From the NCBI RefSeq assembly GCF_000009985.1, contig NC_007626.1, positions 744,001 to 808,000 of the forward strand: a stretch of DNA of 64,000 nt, written 5' to 3'. The notes under the pieces were generated by a model that was not told the origin of the DNA, ran no database searches, and was given only the letters and a program-made list of their open reading frames with translations. Shown here one piece after another: positions 30,912 through 38,706 of the stretch. A program made the position numbers and the translations under genes. This DNA comes from Paramagnetospirillum magneticum AMB-1. GTDB taxonomy: Bacteria > Pseudomonadota > Alphaproteobacteria > Rhodospirillales > Magnetospirillaceae. Position 1 is the stretch's first letter. Each line of letters begins with the position of its first letter.

Positions 30912-31385
30912 ATGGAGTTCCGCAGGGCAGTGATTCAGGACGCTTCCGATCTGCTGGTCTGGCGCAACGATCCGGACACCATCGCCAATTCCCTGACCGG
31001 CAAGGCGGTGGCCGAGGCCGATCATTTCGCCTGGATCGCCCGCGTGCTGGCCAGCCCGGACTTCATCCTGCTGATGGCCGAACAGGCGGGCGAGAAGCTG
31101 GGCATGGTGCGCTTCGATCGCGAGGAGGATGGTGAGTGGGAGGTCAGCATCAACCTCAACCCGGCGGCGCGCGGGCGCGGCCTGGCGGCGGATCTGCTGG
31201 CCGGCAGCATCGCGGCGGCCTTTCCCGCAGGGGCGCGCCCGCCGCTGGTCGCCTGGGTCAAGCAAAGCAATCCGGCCAGCTTGCGCATCTTCGAGCGCTG
31301 CGGTTTCATCCATGAAGGCGACGAGGATGGGGTCGAAACCTTTCGGCTTGCCCCTTCTTGTGGAGACGGTGGGCGCATGCCATGA
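30912..31385 (+). CDS. pseH: GNAT acetyltransferase, PseH-like
   Basis: PseH acetylates the 4-amino group of the altro sugar using acetyl-CoA. The 157-residue protein has the GNAT fold with the CoA-binding loop NPAARGRGLAADLL and the closing motif VKQSNPASLRIFERCGFIHEG, which are the family signature. The start MEFRRAVIQDASDLLVWRNDP resembles PseH and FlmH proteins. Function is assigned by fold plus location in the pse cluster. It is first in the plus-strand arm. Confidence 0.85.
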   Translation: MEFRRAVIQDASDLLVWRNDPDTIANSLTGKAVAEADHFAWIARVLASPDFILLMAEQAGEKLGMVRFDREEDGEWEVSINLNPAARGRGLAADLLAGSIAAAFPAGARPPLVAWVKQSNPASLRIFERCGFIHEGDEDGVETFRLAPSCGDGGRMP

Positions 31386-31422
31386 TCCGCCCAAACGCCA
31401 TTCCCGCCGAAGGAGCGATGCC

Positions 31423-32451
31423 TTGACCGCATCCCAGTACTACGACATCGACCTCGATCTCGAAGGAAAGTCCATCCTGGTCACCGGCGGAACCGGTTCG
31501 TTCGGCAAGAAGTTCGTGAAGACGGTGCTGGAGCGCTACAACCCCCACCGCCTGATCATCTTTTCCCGCGATGAGCTGAAGCAGTTCGAGATGGCCCAGA
31601 CCTTCGATCCGGCCCAGCATCGCTGCTTGCGCTACTTCCTGGGCGACGTGCGCGACGCCGAGCGCCTGCGCATGGCCATGCGCGAGGTGGATGTGGTGGT
31701 GCACGCCGCGGCCCTGAAGCAGGTTCCGGCGGCCGAGTACAACCCGTTCGAGTTCGTGCGCACCAATATCCTGGGTGCCGAGAACGTGGTGCAGGCCGCC
31801 CTGGCCAACAAGGTCGGCCACGTCATCGCGCTGTCCACCGACAAGGCCATGAGCCCCATCAACCTCTACGGCGCCACCAAGCTGGCCTCGGACAAGATCT
31901 TCGTCGCCGCCAACAACCTGTCGGGCTCGGTGGGAACCAAGTTCGCCGTGGTGCGCTATGGCAACGTGGTGGGGTCGCGCGGGTCGGTGGTGCCGTTCTT
32001 CCACAAGCTGATCCAGTCCGGTGCCGCCGAACTGCCCATCACCGATGCGCGCATGACCCGCTTCTGGATCACCCTGGAGCAGGGCGTCGACTTCGTGCTG
32101 TCCTGCCTGGACAAGATGCAGGGCGGCGAGACCTACATCCCCAAGATTCCCTCCATGCGCATGACCGATCTGGCCGAGGCCATGGCGCCGGGCAAGCCGC
32201 ACAAGATCATCGGCATTCGCCCGGGCGAGAAGATCCACGAGGTGATGATCACCGAGGATTACGCCCGCAACACGGTGGAACTGCCCGACCGCTACATCAT
32301 CCAGCCGGTCTTCGCCTTCTGGACCACCGAGCACCTGATCGACGCCGGCGCCAAGGTGGTGCCCGACGATTTCCGCTATGGCTCGGACAACAATACCGAC
32401 TGGATGGACGGGCCCCGGCTCCACGCCATGCTGTCGGGGCTGGAACTGTGA
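31423..32451 (+). CDS. pseB: UDP-GlcNAc 4,6-dehydratase (inverting)
   Basis: PseB starts the pathway by removing water from UDP-GlcNAc and inverting C5. The 342-residue short-chain dehydrogenase has the NADP loop TGGTGSFGKKF (residues 21-31), the catalytic STDKA (138-142) and YGATK (149-153), and the MRMTDLAEAM closing region typical of FlaA1. The start is TTG at 31423 with AGGAG eight bases upstream; the nearby ATG at 31418 is out of frame. It overlaps pseC by four bases. Confidence 0.94.
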   Translation: MTASQYYDIDLDLEGKSILVTGGTGSFGKKFVKTVLERYNPHRLIIFSRDELKQFEMAQTFDPAQHRCLRYFLGDVRDAERLRMAMREVDVVVHAAALKQVPAAEYNPFEFVRTNILGAENVVQAALANKVGHVIALSTDKAMSPINLYGATKLASDKIFVAANNLSGSVGTKFAVVRYGNVVGSRGSVVPFFHKLIQSGAAELPITDARMTRFWITLEQGVDFVLSCLDKMQGGETYIPKIPSMRMTDLAEAMAPGKPHKIIGIRPGEKIHEVMITEDYARNTVELPDRYIIQPVFAFWTTEHLIDAGAKVVPDDFRYGSDNNTDWMDGPRLHAMLSGLEL

Positions 32452-33644
32452 GCGGGGAGGCTTTCCTTCCCTATTGCCGCCATGTGGTGGACGAGGATGA
32501 TATCGCCGCCGTGGCGGCGGTCATGCGCGGCGACATCCTGACCACCGGCCCGGCGGTTGCCGCTTTCGAGGACGCCCTGGCCAAGGTGGTGGGAGCGCGG
32601 CACGCCGTGGTCTGCGCCAACGGCACCGCCGCCCTGCATCTGGCGGTGCTGGCGCTGGAGATCGGTCCCGGCGACGCCGTGCTGGTCCCCGCCCAGACCT
32701 TCGCCGCCACCGGCAATTGCGCTCGCTATGCGGGGGCCGAAGTGGTGCTGACCGACGTGGACCCCGACAGCGGCCTGATGCGGGTCGGGGACCTGGAAGC
32801 CGCCATGGCCGCCCATCCGGGCAAGCGCTTCAAGGCCGTGCTGCCGGTCCATCTCAACGGCCAGTCGGCGGACATGCCGGGGCTGGCCGCCGTGGCGCGG
32901 CGCCATGGCCTGAAGATCATCGAGGATTGCTGTCACGCCCTGGGCACCGTCGCCGCCGACGGCACGGTGATCGGCGATTGCCGCCATGGCGAGATGAACG
33001 TCTTTTCCTTCCACCCCGCCAAGACCATCGCCATGGGTGAGGGCGGGGCGATCACCACCAACGACGAGGCCCTGGCCACCCGCCTGCGCCTGCTGCGCGG
33101 CCACGGCATCACCCGGGATTCGGCTGTCTTCGTGGACCAGGAGGGCGGCTTCGACGATTCGGGCGCGCCCAATCCCTGGTATTACGAGATGCAGGCGCTG
33201 GGCTTCAACTACCGGGCCTGCGATATCCAGTGCGCCCTGGGGACCAGCCAGCTGGCCAAGCTGCCCCGCTTTGCCGAGGCGCGGCGCCGGCTGGTGCGCC
33301 ATTACCGCGACAGGCTGGCGCCGCTGGCTCCCAAGGTAAAGCCCATCACCCTGTCGGGCGGCGAGGCGGTCTGGCATCTGTCGGTCGCCCTGATCGACTA
33401 TCAGGCCTGCGGCACCACCCGCGCCCAGGTGATGAACGCCCTGCGCGCCAGGGGGATCGGCACCCAGGTCAATTACATCCCCATGCACAAGCTGCCCTAT
33501 TACCGGGGGCTGCTGGGCGACATCAGCCTGCCGGGCGCGGAAGAATATTATCGCCGCTGCCTGTCCCTGCCGCTGTCCGCCGCCATGACCGAGGCGGATG
33601 TGGACCGGGTGGTGGAGACTCTGCGCGAGGTGCTGGGGCTGTGA
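32448..33644 (+). CDS. pseC: UDP-4-amino-4,6-dideoxy-AltNAc transaminase
   Basis: PseC adds the 4-amino group using PLP and glutamate. The 398-residue DegT/DnrJ/EryC1-family aminotransferase begins LPYCRHVVDEDDIAAV and shows the motif GDILTTGPAVAAFEDAL. The cofactor region includes EDCCHALGT, and the PLP lysine is in FSFHPAKTIAMGEGG. It also has YKALGF-like FNYRACDIQCALGTSQL. It starts with GTG overlapping the pseB stop (GTGA), so it is translationally coupled to pseB. A 105-base repeat separates it from pseF. Confidence 0.94.
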   Translation: MSGEAFLPYCRHVVDEDDIAAVAAVMRGDILTTGPAVAAFEDALAKVVGARHAVVCANGTAALHLAVLALEIGPGDAVLVPAQTFAATGNCARYAGAEVVLTDVDPDSGLMRVGDLEAAMAAHPGKRFKAVLPVHLNGQSADMPGLAAVARRHGLKIIEDCCHALGTVAADGTVIGDCRHGEMNVFSFHPAKTIAMGEGGAITTNDEALATRLRLLRGHGITRDSAVFVDQEGGFDDSGAPNPWYYEMQALGFNYRACDIQCALGTSQLAKLPRFAEARRRLVRHYRDRLAPLAPKVKPITLSGGEAVWHLSVALIDYQACGTTRAQVMNALRARGIGTQVNYIPMHKLPYYRGLLGDISLPGAEEYYRRCLSLPLSAAMTEADVDRVVETLREVLGL

Positions 33645-33658
33645 CGCGGGGTAAGGCT

Positions 33659-33763
33659 GTCATCCCGAAGACCAGCGGGAGGAGGGATCTCATCCTGGAA
33701 CGGCGTTTTAAAACCGGCATCATCGTCGCAGGCGGAGATCCCTCTCCTGCGGCTCGGGATGAC
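33659..33763. repeat. Palindromic ~105-base repeat, copy 3, inside the pse operon
   Basis: It starts GTCATCCCGA and ends TCGGGATGAC, with GAGGGATCTCATCCTGG and GGCGGAGATCCCTC as inner arms and a central TTTTAAAA. It fills the gap between pseC and pseF and ends five bases before the pseF start codon. Confidence 0.88.
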
Positions 33764-33768
33764 ACTCC

Positions 33769-34533
33769 ATGACCGCCGTGGTCATCGTCCAGGCCCGCAT
33801 GGGCTCGACCCGGCTGCCGGGCAAGATCCTGAAGGGCCTGGGCGGCATGAGCGCCCTGGCCCAGTGCCTGCGCCGGTGCAAGGCCATTCCCGGCATCGAC
33901 CGGGTGGTCTGCGCCATCCCCGAAGGCGAGGCCGAGGCGCCGGCGGTGGCCGAGGCCCAACGCTGTGGCGCCCTGGTGGTGCGCGGCCCCTCCGACGACG
34001 TGCTGAAGCGCTATGCCCTGGCGGCGCGGGCGGCGGGCGCCGACATCGTCATGCGGGTGACCAGCGACTGTCCGCTGATCGACCCGGATTTGTGCGGGCG
34101 GCTGCTGGCCAAGCTCAGGGCCGAGGGGCTGGATTACTGCTGTAACAACCTGCCGCCCTCCTGGCCCCACGGGCTGGATGCCGAGGTGTTCCGGGCCACC
34201 GCCCTGTTCGAGGCCGAGGACAAGGCGACAGAGCCCTTCGACCGTGAACACGTCACCCCCTGGCTGCGCCGCGCGCCGCACCTCAAGCGCGGCAATATCG
34301 CCCGCGAGGAAGGCGACCTGTCCCACCAATGCCGGTGGACGCTCGACTACCCGGAGGATTACGCCTTCCTGGCGGCGCTGTTCGAGCGCCTGCCCGAAGC
34401 CATCGTGTCCATGGAGGCGGTGCTGGCGGTGCTGGCGGCCAACCCCGCGCTGGCCGATATCAACGCCATGCGCCGGGGTGTCCGGGCGATGCCCGTTCCG
34501 GCCAAGGGGGCGTCGGTCAGCGACCGGCGATGA
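33769..34533 (+). CDS. pseF: Pseudaminic acid cytidylyltransferase-like protein
   Basis: PseF activates pseudaminic acid to the CMP form used by transferases. The 254-residue nucleotidyltransferase opens with VVIVQARMGSTRLPGKIL, the NTP-binding loop, then VVRGPSDDVLKRYALAA, VTSDCPLIDPDL and CRWTLDYPEDYAFL. It belongs to the SpsF/CMP-NeuNAc synthetase-like group, often annotated simply as a glycosyltransferase family protein; the PseF call relies on the pse context. The ATG at 33769 lacks a good ribosome site because the palindromic repeat occupies the upstream region. The end overlaps a convergent gene by 17 bases. Confidence 0.85.
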   Translation: MTAVVIVQARMGSTRLPGKILKGLGGMSALAQCLRRCKAIPGIDRVVCAIPEGEAEAPAVAEAQRCGALVVRGPSDDVLKRYALAARAAGADIVMRVTSDCPLIDPDLCGRLLAKLRAEGLDYCCNNLPPSWPHGLDAEVFRATALFEAEDKATEPFDREHVTPWLRRAPHLKRGNIAREEGDLSHQCRWTLDYPEDYAFLAALFERLPEAIVSMEAVLAVLAANPALADINAMRRGVRAMPVPAKGASVSDRR

Positions 34534-35284
34534 ACCGGTCCACGGCGCGATAAGCGTCTTCCTCGCTGCCCAGGAACATGTGGTAGCCCGCGTGGCAGAC
34601 GTCGCCGCGCCCGGCCGTGCCGCCATCCACCCAGGCGAAGTCCACGTCCGTCTTGCCGGCGGCCCGCAGGGATTCGTAGATATCGACGTCGGCGGCGGGA
34701 TTGGCCTTCGAGCAGGCGTCGCGGCGATGGTGCAGGAACAAGATGGGCAATCCCACGTCGGCGCCCACCTTCACCCCCACCCGCGACGAGCTGAGGATGG
34801 CGCCCGCCACCAGATCACGATGGGTGCGGATGAACTCGGCGACGCTGATGGCGCCATTGCTGTGGCCCTGCAGCCAGGCCGGCATGCCGAAGCGCTGGCG
34901 GTAGAACCGCACGACGCTTTCGATGCGGCGCTGGTGGTCGCTGGAAATGCGCGAGGTGGGAAAGACCGGATCGGTGGGCAGGGCGTAGGGGCTGCCGAAG
35001 ATCACCACGTGCAGGTTGCCAGAACTCTGCGCCGGTTCGGACAGGGGCTTGAAGACCCGGCTGTAGATGCCGCCCAGATCGGTCTTGCCCGGCTGCAGGC
35101 CGATATGGCCTTCGCCGCCGGGAATCATGATCAGCACCGCCTTGGGGTGCGGGGATTCCCACAGGAAGGTCTGGGTCGGATCATCCGCGCCATCGGCCAT
35201 GGGGACGGGGATCACCTCCGCTCCAGCGGGGCAAAGCGGCGCGACGCCCAGAAGAAGGGCGAACAGGAACCAGGAAGCCCGCAT
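34517..35284 (-). CDS. Secreted alpha/beta-hydrolase-like protein
   Basis: The 255-residue product has a signal peptide (MRASWFLFALLLGVAPLCPAG) and a fold resembling an alpha/beta hydrolase: KAVLIMIPGGEGHIG near the oxyanion strand, the nucleophile elbow LQGHSNGAISVAEF with GHSNG, a late Asp in HHRRDACSKAN, and GYHMFLGSEEDAY with the probable catalytic His. Esterase or lipase activity is likely, substrate unknown. ATG 35284 is preferred because the signal peptide begins there. It is convergent with pseF, overlapping by 17 bases. Confidence 0.78.
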   Translation of the reverse strand: MRASWFLFALLLGVAPLCPAGAEVIPVPMADGADDPTQTFLWESPHPKAVLIMIPGGEGHIGLQPGKTDLGGIYSRVFKPLSEPAQSSGNLHVVIFGSPYALPTDPVFPTSRISSDHQRRIESVVRFYRQRFGMPAWLQGHSNGAISVAEFIRTHRDLVAGAILSSSRVGVKVGADVGLPILFLHHRRDACSKANPAADVDIYESLRAAGKTDVDFAWVDGGTAGRGDVCHAGYHMFLGSEEDAYRAVDRFIAGR

Positions 35285-35307
35285 GATGCTTCTCCGTCCG
35301 AAAGAGA

Positions 35308-35345
35308 ATGGCCCCGGATGCTTCGGCAAAAGCATCCGGGGCCAT
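35308..35345 (-). terminator. 16-base perfect hairpin after maeB
   Basis: ATGGCCCCGGATGCTT (35308-35323) is matched exactly by its inverted copy at 35330-35345 around a six-base loop. On the minus strand it follows the maeB stop and is trailed by TTCTCTTTC, a weak pyrimidine tract. It separates maeB from the hydrolase gene. Confidence 0.75.
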
Positions 35346-35374
35346 CATCGCACAGGTTCCTGGTGGGAAGCTGA

Positions 35375-37663
35375 CTACCGTCCCCGGCCGGCGTGCATCT
35401 GGGCATCCACCGCCGCCAGGGCGGTGATGTTGATGATGTTGCGCACCGTGGCCGAGGGCGTCAGCACGTGGGCGGGCTGGGCGATGCCCATCAGGATCGG
35501 TCCCACCGACAGGGCGTCGCCCGCCACCTTCAGCAGGTTGAACGAGATGTTGGCGGCGTCCAGCGTCGGCATGACCAGCAGGTTGGCGGCGCCCTTCAGC
35601 TTGGAATTGGGGAAGATGCGGGTGCGGATTTCCTCGGACAGGGCCGCGTCGCCGTGCATCTCGCCCTCGGCCTCCAGATAGGGGGCCTTTTCGCGCAGCA
35701 GGGCCAGGGCGTCGCGCTGGCGCTGGGCCGAGGCGGTCTGGCGGTTGCCGAAATTGGCGTGGGACAGGAAGGCCACCTTGGGCTCGATACCGAAGCGTCG
35801 CACCTCTTCCGAGGCCAGCAAGGTCATGTCGCAGATCTGCTCGGGGGTCGGCTCGGGCGTCACATAGGTGTCGCAGATGAAGAAGGTGCCGATCGGCATG
35901 ATCAGCAGGTTCATGGCGGCCGGGACCTTGACGCCTTCCCGCGTGCCGATGACGTTGAGGATGTGGGACAGGTGCTTGTCATAGCGGCCGATGGTGCCGC
36001 AGATCATGGCGTCCACTTCCTTGCGCTTCAGCATCAGGGTGCCGATCACCGTGTTGCGGGTGCGGACCACGGTGCGGGCGTATTCCGGGCTGACGCCCTG
36101 GCGCTCCATGATGGAGTGGTAAAGGCGCCAGTACTCGTTGAAGCGGGGATCGTCCTCGGGATCGCACAGGTCGAAGTCCTGGTCGATGCGCAGGCGCAGG
36201 TCCAGGTCCTGAATGCGCTTTTCCACCACTTCGCGGCGGCCGATCAGCACGGGACGGGCCAGCCCCTCGTCCACCACGGTCTGGGCGGCATGCAGCACGC
36301 GGCGGCCCTCGCCCTCGCAATAGACCACGCGGCGCATGTCCTGGCGGGCGCGGTCGAACACCGGCTTCATCACCAGGCCAGAGCGGAACACGAACTGGTT
36401 GAGCCGGTCCATGTAGACGTCGAAATCGATGATGGGGCGCCGCGCCACGCCCGATTCCATGGCCGCCTTGGCCACCGCCGGGGCGATCTTGATGATCAAG
36501 CGGGAATCGAACGGCTTGGGGATCAGGTATTCCGGCCCGAAGGTCAGTGGCGCGGTGCCATAGGCGGCGCGCACCCGCTCATCGGATTCGGCCATGGCGA
36601 GATTGGCCAGCGCATAGACGCAGGCCAGCTTCATGGCGTCGTTGATCTCGGTGGCGCCCACGTCCAGGGCGCCGCGGAAGATGTAGGGGAACACCAGGAC
36701 GTTGTTGACCTGGTTGGGATAGTCCGAGCGGCCGGTGGCGATGATGGCGTCGGGACGCACCGCCTTGACCTCGTCGGGCAGGATTTCCGGGGTGGGATTG
36801 GCCAGGGCGAAGACGATGGGCTTTTGCGCCATCTTGTCGACCATCTCGCCGGTCAGCACGCGGGGCGCGGACAGGCCCAGGAAGATGTCGGCGCCCTCGA
36901 TGACCTCGGCCAGAGTGCGCATGTCGGTCTTCTTGGCATAGATGGACTTGTACTCGTCCATCAGCTCGGTGCGGCCCTCGTAGACCACGCCCTTGATGTC
37001 GGTGACCCAGACGTTCTCGCGCTTGACGCCCAGCTTGACCAGCAGGTTGAGGCAGGCCAGCGCGGCGGCGCCGGCGCCCGAGGCCACCAGCTTGACGTCG
37101 GCGATGTCCTTGCCCACCACGCGCAGCGCGTTGACCATGGCGGCGCCCACCACGATGGCGGTGCCGTGCTGGTCGTCGTGCATGACCGGGATCTTCACCC
37201 GCTCCTGCAGCTTGCGCTCGACCTCGAAACACTCGGGGGCCTTGATGTCTTCAAGGTTGATGGCGCCGAAGGTGGGCTCCATGGCGGCGATGATGTTCAC
37301 CAGCTTGTCCGGGTCAAGCTCGGCCAGCTCCATGTCGAACACGTCGATGCCGGCGAACTTCTTGAACAGGACGCCCTTGCCCTCCATCACCGGCTTGGCG
37401 GCCAGGGGGCCGATGGGGCCGAGGCCCAGCACGGCGGTGCCGTTGGTCACCACGGCCACCAGATTGCCGCGCGCCGTCACATCGGCGGCGCTGTCCTCGT
37501 CGGCGACGATCAGCTCGCAGGCGGCGGCCACACCGGGGGAATAGGCCAGCGCCAGGTCGCGCTGGGTGGCCAGCGGCTTGGTGGGGGTGACGCTGATCTT
37601 ACCGGGGGTGGGCAGGCGATGGTATTCCAGCGCCGCGTCGCGCAACTCGTCGGACATGCTCAT
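35375..37663 (-). CDS. maeB: NADP-dependent malic enzyme (MaeB type, with phosphotransacetylase-like domain)
   Basis: The enzyme converts malate to pyruvate, making NADPH. The 762 residues are typical of MaeB: an N-terminal malic domain (AYSPGVAAACELI, MEGKGVLFKKFAGIDVFDMEL, MHDDQHGTAIVVGAAM) with the NADP loop KLVASGAGAAALACLNLL. From about residue 430 comes a phosphotransacetylase-like domain (YCEGEGRRVLHAAQTVVDEG through VMPTLDAANISFNLLK), which is regulatory in homologues. The ATG at 37663 is chosen by alignment to the family start; ATG 37657 is also possible. A 16-base hairpin ends the transcript. Confidence 0.95.
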   Translation of the reverse strand: MSMSDELRDAALEYHRLPTPGKISVTPTKPLATQRDLALAYSPGVAAACELIVADEDSAADVTARGNLVAVVTNGTAVLGLGPIGPLAAKPVMEGKGVLFKKFAGIDVFDMELAELDPDKLVNIIAAMEPTFGAINLEDIKAPECFEVERKLQERVKIPVMHDDQHGTAIVVGAAMVNALRVVGKDIADVKLVASGAGAAALACLNLLVKLGVKRENVWVTDIKGVVYEGRTELMDEYKSIYAKKTDMRTLAEVIEGADIFLGLSAPRVLTGEMVDKMAQKPIVFALANPTPEILPDEVKAVRPDAIIATGRSDYPNQVNNVLVFPYIFRGALDVGATEINDAMKLACVYALANLAMAESDERVRAAYGTAPLTFGPEYLIPKPFDSRLIIKIAPAVAKAAMESGVARRPIIDFDVYMDRLNQFVFRSGLVMKPVFDRARQDMRRVVYCEGEGRRVLHAAQTVVDEGLARPVLIGRREVVEKRIQDLDLRLRIDQDFDLCDPEDDPRFNEYWRLYHSIMERQGVSPEYARTVVRTRNTVIGTLMLKRKEVDAMICGTIGRYDKHLSHILNVIGTREGVKVPAAMNLLIMPIGTFFICDTYVTPEPTPEQICDMTLLASEEVRRFGIEPKVAFLSHANFGNRQTASAQRQRDALALLREKAPYLEAEGEMHGDAALSEEIRTRIFPNSKLKGAANLLVMPTLDAANISFNLLKVAGDALSVGPILMGIAQPAHVLTPSATVRNIINITALAAVDAQMHAGRGR

Positions 37664-37848
37664 GGGAACGGCAACCTCTGGCGTAATGTTATTTCTTGGA
37701 CCGGGCCGATACCATACTCGCTTGGGGGCGCCGCGCAAAGCCTCTGATCGGATGAATTTCGGAAAACCACAGGAAATGCAATGGTATGGCGGTATGACCA
37801 CTGCGTTGGCGCCGAGTCATAAAATTGCGCGAATGCCCCAAAACAACC

Positions 37849-37875
37849 AAGCCCGCCGGGGTTGCCGGCGGGCTT
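37849..37875 (-). terminator. Terminator downstream of tRNA-Leu
   Basis: AAGCCCGCCGG (37849-37859) pairs with CCGGCGGGCTT (37865-37875) around a five-base loop. On the minus strand it is followed by GGTTGTTTTGG, a U-rich tail. It lies 13 bases past the tRNA 3' end. Confidence 0.85.
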
Positions 37876-37887
37876 GACAGGTTCAGA

Positions 37888-37974
37888 TGGTGCGGCCAAG
37901 AAGACTCGAACTTCCACGGGAGTTACCCCACAAGCACCTCAAGCTTGCGCGTCTACCAGTTCCGCCATGGCCGC
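37888..37974 (-). tRNA. tRNA-Leu (GAG), CCA encoded
   Basis: The minus strand gives an 87-base class II tRNA with a perfect acceptor stem (GCGGCCA/TGGCCGC), A73 and encoded CCA at 37888-37890. The anticodon loop is TTGAGGT with GAG templated by 37938-37940 inside the stem CAAGC/GCTTG. A long variable arm (GTGGGGTAACTCCCG) identifies leucine. Confidence 0.95.
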
Positions 37975-38067
37975 GTTCTCCGGTAGCCTCGAAGGGCTTG
38001 CCAACGAGGAGACAGGGGAATACCAAATCACCTCGACCGAATCAAGCACGCTCTCCCGGAGTCCCTG

Positions 38068-38706
38068 ATGAATTATCCCGTCGAGTGGCGGATTTCCGAT
38101 TCTCCCGTGGATTATCCCCAGGCGATCGCCGCCATGGAGGAGCGCGTCGCCGCCATTCGGGCCGGCACTGCGCCCGAGCTGGTGTGGCTGCTGGAGCATC
38201 CGCCGCTCTATTCGGCGGGGACCAGCGCCGACCCCCGCGATCTGGTCGATCCCGGCCGCTTTCCCGTCTACGAGACCGGGCGGGGCGGGCAGTACACCTA
38301 TCACGGCCCCGGCCAGCGGGTGGCCTATGTGCTGCTCGACCTCAAGCGGCGCGGCGCCGATGTGCGGGTCTATGTCTGCAATCTGGAGGAATGGCTGATC
38401 CGCACCCTGGCGCGCTTCGTGGTCAAGGGCGAGCGGCGGACGGGCCGGGTCGGCATCTGGGTGGACCGGGGAGGAGGGCGCGAGGACAAGATCGCTGCCA
38501 TCGGCGTGCGGGTCCGTCACTGGGTGACGTTTCACGGCATTGCGCTGAACGTCGACCCCGATCTGTCCCACTTCGAGGGCATCGTGCCCTGCGGTATCCG
38601 CGAGCACGGCGTCACCTCCTTGTGGGATCTGGGCCTGACCCCCACCATGGATGATGTGGACTGTGCCCTGATGGCCACCTTTCCCGAGGTGTTCGGGGCG
38701 GATTAG
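38068..38706 (+). CDS. lipB: Octanoyl-[acyl-carrier-protein]-protein transferase
   Basis: LipB transfers octanoate from ACP to the lipoyl domains of pyruvate and 2-oxoglutarate dehydrogenases, the first step of lipoate synthesis. The 212-residue protein has LLEHPPLYSAGTSA, the GRGGQYTYHGPGQRVAYVLLDL block, the catalytic Lys in EDKIAAIGVRV and the catalytic Cys in GIVPCGI. The ATG at 38068 matches the family length. The stop codon overlaps the convergent CoA-transferase gene by four bases. Confidence 0.97.
   Translation: MNYPVEWRISDSPVDYPQAIAAMEERVAAIRAGTAPELVWLLEHPPLYSAGTSADPRDLVDPGRFPVYETGRGGQYTYHGPGQRVAYVLLDLKRRGADVRVYVCNLEEWLIRTLARFVVKGERRTGRVGIWVDRGGGREDKIAAIGVRVRHWVTFHGIALNVDPDLSHFEGIVPCGIREHGVTSLWDLGLTPTMDDVDCALMATFPEVFGAD

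Noticed and set aside
25249..33763. The palindromic repeats as insertion sequences
   Set aside because: They have no transposase, no target duplication that I can see and only about 105 bases; they fit small palindromic repeats better.
35393..37747. A 784-residue open frame antisense to maeB
   Set aside because: Same reason as for carB: His/Gly/Val-rich sequence without domains, while the maeB strand shows all catalytic motifs.
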